NCBI RefSeq assembly: GCF_964355755.1 | Contig: NC_092680.1 | Coordinates: 20,997,001 to 21,057,000, forward strand | From: Antedon mediterranea | Lineage: Eukaryota; Echinodermata; Crinoidea; Comatulida; Antedonidae | Direction: 5' to 3' | DNA length: 60,000 nt | Part shown: positions 9,446 through 20,433 of the stretch, in pieces | Position numbering within the stretch: the first letter of the stretch is position 1 | Layout of the letters: every line of letters begins with the position of its first letter | Notes under the pieces: generated by a model | Told to the model about the DNA's origin: nothing | The model's database searches: none | The model's input: the letters and a program-made list of their open reading frames with translations, nothing else | Made by a program: the position numbers and the translations under genes

Positions 9446-12400
9446 ATGACAGACTTATTAGTTCCTGATACTCCAGCAGCTCAGAGGTCGAATAGATGGC
9501 AAGATGAGGTGGTAGAGCCGTCTTGTTGCGGTCCAGTTCAATTAAAGGTTAACACTACTCAAATCAAACTACACAGCATTATGTACATTGTCTGTGGAGT
9601 TTTGTTAATTGGATTGGGCATTGTAGCTTGTGTGCTTGATTGTACGTTCAATGGATTGTCAATCCCAGCTGGTGTTCTGGTAAGTAGAAATGATATACAG
9701 TGATTCTATATTGCATCTATTATTATATTTTAAGGTGAATATATTTCTTTATAACACACCTTGTCATTTGATTGGATGATTGTGGTTCACATGATATTAA
9801 ATAAATGTTCTATTGCACTCTTAAACATCATCAAGACTGTGATGTCATTTACTGCATTTTCGTTTTGCGCATTCATTTTTAACCTATAGCGTGCACCCTA
9901 TGGTGTTTCTATTCTTGGCCTAGCCTCTCGTTAAAAGTAGGCTACGGCTACTGATACCAAACCATTGTGATTTTAATGACAATAATAATGTGTTTTCTTT
10001 CAACAGCTTATTGCTACTGGTGTTGTTGGACTGTGTGTAAGAAAACATGGAGCTTTGGTACAGAATATCATCATTTACACTTTGTTGTATTTCTTTAAGA
10101 CAACTCCATAGAAGTTAGACCACATCCTCATTCAAGCTGGATACATTCCATTACATTTTGTTGCTTAACCAGAATGTGATTTTTTACTTTTTGTGCTTTT
10201 TATGAATTATTTTCTTTGAATTGAATGTCATAAAATATTGTAATTCGCAATTTAATTATTTTTACAGGCTATTGTGTATGGGTGCTTAAACCCGTTTTGT
10301 TTTTTGTATGGCATTGCTCTTCTTGTTTTTATGCTGGCTGCTCTCCCCGAAGGAGAAGGTTACTGGAATTCATTTTGTTCAAGTTATGATTGCAAGTATA
10401 GGTACTACGTATATAGTGGCTGCTGTTACGATGAAAAATTCATTTTTAAGGTATTTTTTACTATAACTTTTAAAAAGTGTAACCATACACGTACGAAGTG
10501 TAAGCACCCTTACACATTTATTATATGCGCTACACATGTTTTTCTCGTAACGTCAGACTTGAGGTGCCTGGTTTAGGAATCCCAAGTGGCCCTCCAACGC
10601 TGGAGGCCTCGGGTGTTTTTAGCCTTTTCGACATATTTTAATGCCTGTTTTATCCACTGTGCACTGCTCAGGGGCCCCATAAGCTCCGGGCCCCTAGGTT
10701 TAGCCAGTGAGCGCTCATAGCCGTTATGAGATACATGTCAGTGTGCTAATGTTATTAATCTTTCTTTTTTCAGTGGGAGAATGTTTGCATTGATCTTGCA
10801 ATCCTGGTTGTTGGTGTTATCGTCATGGTTACATCATTAGCAGCTAATACTCTTAGTTTGCGTGACCTGAATTGGGTCAAATTTTGCTGCTTGAAAAAAA
10901 ATATGGTAAGTTCCTCTTTATACTGAGAAATAACCAAAATGAAGTTATCGACTTTCCTAAAACCAGAAAATAAACCCCCAAAATTATTTAAAGATCAAAA
11001 CACAACACAACATCACAGAAATGTTTTGGAAAACCATTTTAGTCAGTGGCAAAGTTTCAGGACAGTTTGATTTCTTTCTTTTTTTTTTGTACAAATTTTT
11101 TATTTCAATTACTTGGACCTAACATTTTCATATCATCACAATTCAATTATGCGAAACCATTTTATAATATCTTATTGCAGGTTGTCAATACTGTACAGGA
11201 ATAGAGTCACGTCTCTACACACCCTGCAAAGATATATATATATGTAATGCGTTTAAGAGCTTCGGCTCATTGCATACCCGTTTTGTATCAAATAAGTTTA
11301 TAGAAATATTCTTGTGAAAGAGATACTGTATTATTTTGTTGTTGATACAAATAAATGGTACGTATATAGTACCGCGAATGATATTTTATATGTCGATAAT
11401 TATTTATTGAGATTTCAAAATACAATATTTATAGATAATATGTTGTGTTATTGCTGTTTGTATTTAAGCATTCAGGACAAGTTGGCAGTGCTGGTAAGTA
11501 TACAAAACACAATAAAAATGTTCTCGTTTTACAAATATATAAAAATATGTAACAATACAAAAGGTAAAAAATTACAAAACAGGAAGAAAACGCCATAAAA
11601 CATGAGTAAAAATTTAACAATAAACTTATTGCAAATCATCAGTTACGTTTAAAATTGTTATTAAAAAGTTGAATGACTTGTGGAAGGAAGGAAGAGAAGG
11701 TACGAGAGGTCTGTGTCCGAAAGCGACCACTGCGGACTATGTAGTGGGAGTTAAGTTTATTGTAAAGAAGGTGGCTTGGGTCATTTAAAATAGATTGAAA
11801 TATTCTGGATATGTTACTATTATAAGACTCGGACACCGACCCCTGGCAACAACCAACTATCCGCTCAACCTTCCTAACAACACCATTAATTCTGTTAATA
11901 TCTATTTTTAAATTGGCATTCCCGGCTCAACCAGAAATACAGTATCACATATGACTAATATAAAAGATAGCAATGATTTTAACATCAACATTGAAAGAAG
12001 TCATTTTCCTGAGACAGTAAAGACGGGAATTATGTTTTTTAACCAGTATGCAAATCCATAAAATTCAATCATGCATCTGTGGATGTGACACAATCACTTC
12101 CACGCCCCAACAGACACTGTGCGTCACTGAGAATATGTACATAGTACAGTACTATTGGCATAATGTTGCAGCAGCCAGACATAAGATCAAAGGACTGTTA
12201 AAAGTTCCTATATTGGCAAGACGAGCTCAGTGTCCTGTTGTTGCCTTGGTTTCATCACATGATATCCACAACATTTATGATGTTATCATTTTATTCATTA
12301 TTCAAATTACTTTTTTAAAACCATTATTTTAAAAAAATGTTTACAATGAAATAATAAGAAATAATATGTTGTACATATGGTAAGGGTTGCAAGTGAATGG

Positions 12401-15400
12401 TCAGTCATCACCAGCCATGAAACCATGTTGGACACCATGTGACAGTAATGGTCATCGTAATGCCACTATCATCTTAAGTATCATCCACATCATTATTGGG
12501 GTCATCAGTGTTGGACTTGGAATAGGAGCATTAATTGTTGAATGTAGATATGCTCATATTGGAATGCCAATCTGGACAGGAATACTGGTAGGCAAATTAT
12601 TATGTTATGCCATGTAAAATAACTTGGTGCAGTGGGTGATATGTCAAGAAGTAATTTAATTCTATAAGAAATTACTATTAAAAGCCATGCCATGCTGAAA
12701 TCATCATGTAAATTTTAAGTAATTGTTAAAGAATAACAAGTTCAAGTAATTAAAAGTAAAATACATTTTATTTTTTTTACCTTTAGATCAAAATTTTTTT
12801 TAAACATTTCCGAGTGTGATCACCATTTTTGTGCAAAATTTGTACTTACAGATATTTATGGTGACTGGTTTTTATGGATTTCTGAGTACCACAGAGAAAG
12901 GGGCATATGTAAGTTTCAATAGTATTGTGAGATAAACTAACCACGATACAGTATGTAAGTTTGAGGATGGTAGTTTGTGATTTCAAATCTTATGATTCAT
13001 TTTTGGTTTTTTTTTCCAAACAATTCTGTTCCCAAATGCCTTATGTATACTTGTGTCTGGAACACGCAAAGAATTGAGTTCCTGGAAAGAGGCTTAGCCA
13101 ATAGGCTACTCTTGAAAAATACATCATATATCTTGTATAGGGTTCGATCCTAAGTGGAGAGGTCACTGCATGTTCAATGTTTTAAATCCAGTTATAAATT
13201 TTGAAGAAACTACTGATTCAGGTGAAGAATTCAACAATATAACAGCTGAAAGAGTCTCATAACCAAGGGTAATATTATTAGAATGTTCACATGTCCTACA
13301 GTACCTGCTGTATTATTTTTTTTTAAATCGACTAATATTAAAGTTCAAGTCAAGTTCAAATTTATTCACATAATGCAAACATATACAAAATATAAAAGAT
13401 ACAAGTGGTTGGAAATTAAGTAAATAATAATTGCATTATGCCTGGAGAATACCATTTAAACCCCAAAGGGCTTTAAGCCTGGATCCACCAGAAAGAATAA
13501 AAAAGTTAAAAATAATAATAATAAGCAAGGTGAAGGTTAGCTACTGACAGACAGGGACGGACATGTACGACGATACAAACACGACAAGGACAACAGGAAG
13601 GACATTTAAAATCTTGAAGATCTTATCAAAAGTGCCCGTTGATGTCTCTGATTTTGTTTATGTTGTGTGTATGTGCCTAATTTGTTTGAAAAATGTTTGT
13701 GGAAATGTATTAGGAAATTCTATTTAGTTTGTGCTAGTGAAACATCACCTGAGGTCTGCCTTATTATCTATAAATACTAATATTTTTACAAATATTCTTG
13801 TTTATAAATTTACATACATTTCTATATTTCCAAAAATTAAAAAACTTTCATCAAAAAAATTACAAATACCTTTAAAATGTAAATAAATTAATTGTATTAC
13901 ATGCCGTTTTCAGTGAATGAAGTATTTTTACAATTAGTAAGTATTTGAGGTTTTTTCTTTCAGATCCCTTGTTTCTTTGCCTTTTCCATTCTAGCGTTCT
14001 TGATGTCTATTAACATGTTTAGCTGGGCAGCTGTTAATATTCCTAATGAAGAGCATTGCAGTGACCAATGTTTGGAATCGTGTTATGCTGCTCCTACTGA
14101 AAGCCCATATTACCCATGGTATACTACTGAAAGCCCATATCACCCATGGTATACTGAGCGTCCATATCCACCTTGGTATCCTACTACACCTGACCCTAGA
14201 AAGTACTGCTGTGACATTCGTTATATTTGTAACGATACTACAGAAGCGGTAAGGCTAATTAGTTTATTCACCTTGTATATATCTTGATTTTATTTGAATT
14301 TTTTTAAATTATATATTTTCTATAAAAAAAAGAATTGGGCCTCTGGGTATTTTTACTGTTGTGTTGTTGTTGAATCCACCACCATTTAAATCCAGCATGG
14401 GAGATTATTTGAAACCACCACCATATAAAGATGTTAAAAAAGAAACATTTGTTTTATGTACAATCAAATAAACACCCCTAGATATACAATACAATATCAA
14501 GAAGTGAAAAAATACAGTAAAAATTGTATCAAAATGATTGGTAAAATGTAAATAATGTCAATCAATGAATTCTACTACAAATATAAATATGTTGTAATAC
14601 AATATTGTGTATACATGCATGTATTTATTTCCTTAAATAAACGCCCCTAGGCAATTGATATTCTATGAGAGGTTTATTTGAATAAATACGGTAATTTATT
14701 TTTATTGATATATTATATTTATAAACCAGTTTGCATAAGAAATTGTTTTTTATATAACAATTGATTTAATTGAAAACCACCTCTCTTTTACACAGGTAGT
14801 TTTAGACAGTTTAATTGTTGGATTTGGTGTTTTGGAGATGTTGGTTTGCATGGCAACGTTTGGTCTGTCTTTTTCACAACTTAGTTGTTACTTTTGTTGT
14901 CGCAATGGTTGTTCTACTTGTAAATGTTGTGAAAATAAGGTAAGCTTTATACAGTGTTTGTATTCTTTCTTTTGAAGATTTATGATATAATGGTGTATGT
15001 GGACCAAGAAATAAGTATTGAGATGGAACTTGTTTCCACCACCTCCTTACTCGTAATTTACACACTGTCGTCGTATACTATCATAAATAATATTCCTTGT
15101 TCATTGTATATAACCTCCTTCGGTCATTAATGCTCATAAATTAAAAAGGTTATCTATTTCTTAACAATGATTTTTTAAGGTTTTGTTACAAAAATTTTAT
15201 TTTTTATTTGTTTTTTTTTATTTTCAGAAAGATACTGCACACCAAATGGTGATGACAACTGATGGTAACATGATGATGGTAGCAGTACCAAACACACAGC
15301 ACGGTATGATACCTTCCTTGGTAAACAATCAACAGATGATGCCACAACCAATGTTGATTCCTGCTAATCAACTTATTGCTGGCCAGAATCAAACATCAGG

Positions 15401-16109
15401 GTCTCCTGTCCAGCCAAACATAGTTGGAGGACAGTTTCTGGTCCAAGGGAATGGACAACCACAACCAATGATGTTTCAAGGAAATGCACAGCCAATGGTG
15501 GTCCAAGGACAGGTTCAACCAATGGTGGTCCAAGGACAGAGGCAACCAATGATGACCCAAGAACAGGTGCAACCTATGGTGGTCCAAGGACAGAGGCAAC
15601 CAATGATCATGGTGCAAGGACAGGTTCAACCTATGATGGTCCAAGGACAGAGGCAACCAATGATCATGGTGCAAGGACAGGTTCAACCAGTGATGGCCCA
15701 AGGACAAAGTAAACCTATGGTAGTCCAAGGACAGGGACAACCAATGGTAGTCCAAGGTCAGGTAAAACCAATGGTACACCAAAGACAGGGACAACCTATG
15801 GTGGTCCAAGGACAGGTACAACCAATGATAGTCCAAACACAGGGTCAAGGAATGGTGCCATCACAACCAGGAATACCAACACAGTCTATGTTTATTCAGC
15901 AACCAGTGGTTCCAGACGGTCAGGATGCAGGTGTGGTTCAAAGCCAGATGCAACAAAATAATCAACCAACTCCACAAAGTCAGCTAACCAACCAGACAGC
16001 TAGCGCACATGTTCAAGCAGGGTCACTTCCACAGGGAGTTGAATCGCCTGCTGTGGCCAGTGATGATGCTAACCAAGGCATTGGGGTTATTCCAAACCCG
16101 ACTGTCTAA
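9446..16109 (+). CDS. Gene A: double MS4A/CD20-like multi-pass membrane protein with QPM-repeat tail
   Basis: Predicted exons: 9446-9679, 10007-10057, 10268-10450, 10774-10905, 11469-11493, 12385-12587, 12852-12908, 13964-14248, 14796-14939, 15228-16109 (731 residues). All join in frame at GT-AG borders, almost all in phase 0; the 25-nt exon makes a split codon. The first half (exons 1-4) has four hydrophobic segments, e.g. IMYIVCGVLLIGLGIVACVL and AILVVGVIVMVTSLAA. The second half repeats the plan: IILSIIHIIIGVISVGLGIG, MPIWTGIL-IFMVTGFYGF, FFAFSILAFLMSINMFSWAA, GFGVLEMLVCMATFGLSF. The IPIWTGILF-type motif is characteristic of MS4A/CD20 proteins. Loops are Cys-rich, and juxtamembrane clusters (FCCLKK; CYFCC...CSTCKCC) could be palmitoylated. 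The ATG follows an intron acceptor at 9440, so a 5' UTR exon lies upstream. Two separate genes instead of one remain possible. Ligand and function are unknown. Confidence 0.72.
11181..11204 (+). other. Possible alternative terminal exon of gene A (short isoform)
   Basis: A good acceptor (TTATTGCAG) precedes GTTGTCAATACTG and an in-frame TAG eight codons later. Spliced to exon 4 it would give a four-TM protein of 207 residues rather than the double form. An AATAAA lies downstream near 11350. Gene B has a comparable small stop-bearing candidate at 40664-40681, but the two are not clearly homologous, so this is weak. Confidence 0.25.
11640..11935 (-). pseudogene. C-terminal remnant of a non-LTR reverse transcriptase in gene A intron
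   Basis: The minus strand reads GVVRKVERIVGCCQGS, then YNSNISRIFQSILNDPSHLL and SGRFRTQTSRTFSSFLPQ before a stop. The order DPSHxL...SGRxR...R...SFxPQ is the usual ending of several LINE ORF2 proteins. No palm motifs remain. It sits in the intron between the 25-nt linking exon and the next exon of gene A and is absent from the matching intron of gene B, so it inserted after duplication or was lost from B. Confidence 0.6.
13340..13640 (-). mobile_element. LINE-like 3' end fragment in gene A intron 8
   Basis: Read on the minus strand, the stretch ends with AATAAATTTGAACTTGACTT, a tail with a short repeated TTGAACTT-like unit typical of LINE 3' ends. Upstream (plus 13440-13640) is a body with no open frame. 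No coding part of the element is left. Confidence 0.45.
14090..14180 (+). repeat. 30-bp coding repeat in gene A extracellular loop
   Basis: Within the exon 13964-14248 three near-copies encode TESPYYPWYT, TESPYHPWYT and ERPYPPWYPT in the loop between the third and fourth membrane segments of the second half. Gene B has one related segment only (NYPYWYST), so the array expanded in A or contracted in B. Confidence 0.8.
15474..15858 (+). repeat. 27-bp coding minisatellite: QPM nonapeptide tail of gene A
   Basis: The last exon encodes about 14 tandem nonapeptides with consensus VQGQxQPMV. Two units carry an extra residue (QPMIM). The tail follows a Cys-rich membrane-proximal segment and is probably cytoplasmic and disordered. 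Long reverse-strand open frames rich in HHWL over this array are by-products of the repeat. Confidence 0.9.
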
Positions 16110-16392
16110 ATTCAATTAACAATGTTGAGGCATAAAGTGATAAAACATAATTATACACAGTTTAAATAATATGTTTACGCAGTTTAAAAACTAGTTATTA
16201 GTTTGAAGAGATATTCAAGTTAAGTAAATGTTTAAGGGTTTTATTTTTATAATAATACAGTATCACACTTGTTATCCAATTTAGTACTGACATATGCTGA
16301 ATAGGGCTCAATTTGGCAATTTTTCAACAAAAAAAAAGAAAAATCCATGTACAATAGCAAACTAAATGACGTTCAGTAGATACTTAAGTAAA

Positions 16393-17350
16393 CTAGAAAG
16401 CCACTCAAAAAGCGCCTACTGTAAAATTCTCCTACATAAGATTTTTCCGGGAAAATATAATAATAATTTCACTACAAGCCTGTGTATGCGAATTTGGTGT
16501 AATGGTTATTTAACATTTAGCCTTTGAACTAACAATAGTTTCAGGTGACTAACAATAAAACAGCAACGGCAAAAACAAACAGGTGAATTTGAAAAAAAAA
16601 AGGTTTTTTAAAACTACTCGTATCAAGAAACGTGTAATTAAATCAATTTAAATTTTAAAATTACAAATCACAAATTATAATTCTTGTTTCTTGTACGAAA
16701 ATGGAGTTTTTTGGACAAGTAGTTCTTGAGAACGTATCCGGATATTCACCCCCTGGACATTTACCCCCGGACAACTACCCCCCCGGACAACCACCACCTG
16801 GACCACTACCCCCTTAGGACAACTACCCCTTTAGGACAAATACCCCCCGGACAACTACCCCCTTAGGACAACAACCCCCTTAGGACAACTACCCCCTGGA
16901 CAACTACCCCCTGGACAACTACCCCCCGGACAATTACCCCCTAGGAGCAATTACCCCCCGGACAATTATCCCCCGGACAATTACCACCCAGAAAACTATC
17001 CCTTTAGAACACCCTAACCACCCAGACCATTCAACAACCTGACTCTGCAACAGTGTATAATAGGAATTAATAACTATATTTTAATTCGTTACTTTGACGA
17101 ATTACTATTCATGCAATTTCAGTTTACTTGTTATTTTAAGACTGCTCGCCGGCTTTTTAAAAATCTGTCCTATATATAGCAGGTCTGAAAATTATACTAA
17201 AAAGTGGTTCAGAATTGGGACCATGGTCCGGATTGCCTCCAAAATTTAATGGAGTGGTCCTTGACCAATTATCTATCTATATTTTGGTAAAGATCTTGTA
17301 ATTACTTTTTGAGTAATCCTGCTAACAAAACAAACAGACAAACAAAACTA
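16393..17350 (-). mobile_element. Copy of the 'ACCTCCGCCAAGGAGGT' dispersed element, interrupted
   Basis: The minus strand matches the element at 41420-42098 over most of its length: CTAGAAAGCCACTC at 16393, TGTAAAATTCTCCTACATAA, TTTTTTGGACAAGTAGTTCT, GACTGCTCGCCGGCTTTT and GAGTAATCCTGCTAACA. The terminal ACCTCCGCC block is missing, so this copy is truncated. Compared with the other copy it has an extra block at about 16735-17112 containing a minisatellite. No open frame is present. Class is uncertain (non-autonomous DNA element or SINE-like). Confidence 0.7.
16750..17010. repeat. Minisatellite GGACAACTACCCCC (15-18 bp units)
   Basis: About fifteen imperfect tandem units of GGACAACTACCCCC with variable spacers (CT, TTA, CCC) lie inside the dispersed element at 16393-17350 and are missing from its relative at 41420-42098. 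Strand bias is strong, with C-runs on the plus strand. No coding role is apparent. Confidence 0.85.
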
Positions 17351-18238
17351 ATCCAAATTGTTTATGATTTTTATTATGCAGATATAACAAATATAACTTG
17401 TGCAGTATTTAATATGTTTGACATTTTTAACATTTCCATTTTATGTTTATTATTTTGTATTTATATATGAAGAGTTCTATTTTAGTATACTAGTATATGA
17501 ACTTAAATGCAGTATATTTAAAGTTACAGATTTAAATTGAAAAGAATATAATTTTAACTTGAATACAATGCAATAATGCGATTGATGGATGTTTTATTGA
17601 ATCTTAATTTTCTAAATTGTAATTTTATCATATTTAATATGAATTAATTGTGAATGTTTTTAATATATTTATGTAGAGTAAAACAATTTTTTCATGAACA
17701 CCTTGTAATGTGTACCCCCCAAAAAATAGGGTAGTTTATTGTAGTCTTCGTGTATCTTCAGTTAGACTGAGTAAGCTTGGCTTGTTTTTACGATTTTTAT
17801 GTAATAAACAAATAAGTCATTATTGTTTATCATATTGCTTGTTGTTGTACAGTGAATCCTATTTGGCTAAATTTTTAAAAATAATAATCTACTGTACCTG
17901 AAATTGTTGTTTACGTTTGTCTGGTAAGAATATTTTTCAAAATGAAAAATGTAAACAAGTTAAAAAAAATGATTTTACGATTAGAGTTCGTATAACTCTC
18001 TGCTGTGCGCGCATGATATGGTTAGGGTGTGGGTGGGGGATGGGCCAGGGGTGATTGGTGGAGAAAACTTTTCCGGTTGGACGATGTTGTCGGGTCCTCG
18101 TGTATTTCCGTAGGATTTTATTGCCCAAAGTGAGATTTCACTTGATTTCACTTTATTATGGTGCTAGGATACCATGCTAGGTAACAAATTTTCACGTCCC
18201 CGTAACCATGGTAACAGCCCCAAAATGACGACCAAATG
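17351..18238. other. AT-rich spacer, no gene seen
   Basis: Short open frames here have no recognisable domain and no splice context. The stretch lies between repeat copies downstream of gene A. Confidence 0.5.
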
Positions 18239-18730
18239 GCCATATCTCCATAATCCTTTAGCTATTGACAAGATATTGGTATCAAAATACTCGGAATATA
18301 TATATTTATATTCGTTGTAATAGAACATTTTTACTAAATGCAACCGGAAATGCTATTTTGTTGTACTATTGACCCTTGAGCTTGACTCGTACTGTATCTT
18401 ACAAAACGGCTGGTCATAGAAATTTAAAAATGGTCTAAAATTGCTCAGACCTTATATATTTATATTTATTGTAATGCAATATTTTGTTTAAAAATGTCAG
18501 GAAGCAAAGTTATTGACCTTTGACATAGAGAATAGCTCAAGAATTTTTATTCAGTAGTCTCTGGTCATATCTCCATAACCTTTTGGTCTATTGACAAGGT
18601 ATTAGTATCAAAATACTTGGAATAAATATATTTATATTCGTTGTAATAGAATATTTTTACTAAATGTAACTGGAAATGCTATTTTTCTGCACTATTGACC
18701 CTTGACCTTGACTCGAACTGTATCTGAACG
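18239..18730. repeat. Direct repeat of ~155 bp, spaced by ~330 bp
   Basis: CATATCTCCATAATCC through GACCCTTGAGCTTGACTCG (18239-18393) recurs with few changes at 18571-18724. The intervening sequence shares shorter blocks (TTATATTTATTGTAATGCAA). It looks like part of an internally repetitive transposon; no protein is encoded. Confidence 0.7.
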
Positions 18731-19089
18731 GCTGATTTAAAACATGTTTATTCTGGGACGGTGCGGCCATACACACCAACTACTATGAAGAATCGGACAT
18801 TTCGCTACCAACATTGCAACATTGATTAACAAAATCAAAATTTAACAGTGGGGCGTGTTGACCGTGAATGACTAACAATACCATCTTTTCCACTACACCT
18901 GCACAAACTCATTTGTATAACAACGAACGGCATACCAAACTATGATGAGAGATACATTCTCATATCAACACGTAACTCGTAACGAAGATAATTAATTTCT
19001 TTTTTACATAAAAATTGAGGCCGCTAAACATAAAATTAACGAGATCAAATACATGTAGCGAAAGCCAAAAAAAAGAGTGCTCTCCCTGC

Positions 19090-19320
19090 CTCAGCACTAA
19101 GGCCCTGCCACAGCCTTTTGGGGTCGTTTCCACCACATCACCAGATGCATTGATGTTGTCGCCTCATGATGTGTGGTGGAAAGGGGGACGTATGATCTGT
19201 GAACCCCAAACACAGTGGCTCGCATAGCCTTAACTCTATTCCACTGACCAGCGTGGGAATCGAACCCAAAACATACGTGTTGTTAACACGACGCTCGGAC
19301 GACTGAGCCAACTGATCATT
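19090..19320 (-). mobile_element. tRNA-derived SINE-like sequence
   Basis: On the minus strand, TTGGCTCAGTCGTCCGAG (A-box-like) and GGGTTCGATTCCC (B box) lie about 30 bp apart with a tRNA-like anticodon region. They are followed by a body running to about 19090. Acceptor-stem pairing is poor, so it is a SINE head or tRNA pseudogene rather than a working tRNA. Confidence 0.5.
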
Positions 19321-19417
19321 TTGGTTTTAGCAAGGTTAATAGGATATTTATGACGTAATGATCAATAACGTAATACACGTAATAGACTATTACAGGTATC
19401 AGCTTTTCAGTCATGTA

Positions 19418-19470
19418 CTTGGTGGCGTAACGGGTTATGCTATCGGCTGGGGTTCGAACCTCGACGGATA
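19418..19470 (+). mobile_element. tRNA-like promoter fragment
   Basis: GGTGGCGTAACGGGTTATG and GGGGTTCGAACCTCG resemble A and B boxes in the right order, followed by a T-rich stretch that could be a SINE tail or Pol III terminator. No full cloverleaf can be drawn. Confidence 0.35.
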
Positions 19471-19589
19471 TTTATTTATTTTTTTTTATATTGTTTTTTT
19501 TTTAAATAGAGATATGTTGCACTGTATTGTCGAACATGTATGGTACCATACCGGTAGGTATTCAAATATGCTTAATACAAAAAGATATT

Positions 19590-19714
19590 AAATCCAGTGA
19601 CTTATTTCTATTTTATATCACTGTGCTCCACTGTCTCCAAGTTGGGTCGACTTGAGCACAGTGTATTAACATACGAAAAGATATTAAAATTCTGTGAATT
19701 ATTTCTATTTTATA
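19590..19714. repeat. 97-bp satellite, left flank of the MULE
   Basis: ATTTCTATTTTATA occurs at 19604 and again at 19701, giving a 97-bp period. The unit contains CACTGTGCTCCACTG and TTGAGCACAGTG arranged as a palindrome. The array stops exactly at the transposon end and resumes in the same orientation at 36718. Confidence 0.8.
19707..19714. repeat. 8-bp target duplication ATTTTATA, left copy
   Basis: ATTTTATA abuts GGGTCAGTCTAATTACC on the left and follows CTGACCG at 36718-36725 on the right. Uninterrupted satellite units read TTCTATTTTATATCACTGTG, the sequence expected before insertion. Confidence 0.8.
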
Positions 19715-19901
19715 GGGTCAGTCTAATTACCGAAAACAACCGAAAACAACCGAAAACAACCGAAAACAACCGAAAATAACCGAAAACAACCGAAAACAAC
19801 CGGAAACAACCCTAAACAACCGAAAACAAACCGAAAACAAACTAAAACAAATCTAATTACCGAAAACAAATTTTTTGTTATGTCGCCCTCTATATTAATG
19901 A
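19715..19901 (+). repeat. Left terminal inverted repeat with GAAAACAACC minisatellite
   Basis: The terminus GGGTCAGTCTAATTACC leads into about ten units of GAAAACAACC (10 bp, some variant), a second TCTAATTACCGAAAACAA, then TGTTATGTCGCCCTCTAT. The right-hand end carries the same order in inverse orientation. Confidence 0.8.
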
Positions 19902-19986
19902 TATATTGAAGTAGATAGCACTGCGTTATTACACGTGAGCCTTGGTTTGGTTGTCAGGATCTGACGAGTATTCGGCACCAAAATCA

Positions 19987-20433
19987 GGGGCGGATCCAGG
20001 ATTTTGAAATAGGGAGATGTGGGGGGGGGGGGGGGGGAGCAAAGGTAAAGTTTTCCCCTATGACATGTTCATTTCAAACTGAGAAGCAAAAAGCAAAGCT
20101 AAATACGTCAGAGGTGTTTTTTTGTTTTATAGTAGGCCTATACCCCCAAGTACCCAACAAATAATCCACTGAAAATTAATTAAATAGTCTATTATTTATT
20201 AAACTTTGTTATTCGGTGGCCATATAACAGCTAGAAGGCCTACTAAGAAATTTGTAATGCCTGAGATGATCATTGTGGGTGGGTGGGTAAGTTTAGTTCT
20301 GATAAAATGATAAGAAGTATTGGAACCATGGTGGGGCCTGTGACGAAGCTAATTTACTCCCATGACACCCCTAGCTAGATGGCCGGAAATGGGTACTCTC
20401 GCGCGTAAAATTCATGAAAAATGGAACCTCATA
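19987..20433 (+). mobile_element. Partial hAT-like element inside the MULE
   Basis: CAGGGGCGGATCCAGG begins a copy related to the right end of the element at 3458-6194: a G-run, GCGAAGCTAATTTACT-like and GATGGCCGGAAATG follow in the same order (compare the inverse of 6000-6194). The opposite terminus was not found, so the copy is truncated or rearranged. Confidence 0.6.

Noticed and set aside
10007-10110. Continuation of gene A exon 2 to a stop at 10110 (LLYFFKTTP end)
   Set aside because: Ending at the GTACAG donor at 10058 gives a 51-nt phase-0 exon that aligns with the second-half exon and is the same in gene B; reading through gives no membrane topology match.
15396-15848. 150-residue minus-strand open frame rich in HHWL/LSLD
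   Set aside because: It is the complement of the QPM-coding repeat of gene A; its periodicity is that of the array. The same holds for 44032-44460 in gene B.
16750-17010. CRISPR-like regular repeats
   Set aside because: Units are directly adjacent without unique spacers of fixed length, and the genome is eukaryotic; it is a minisatellite.
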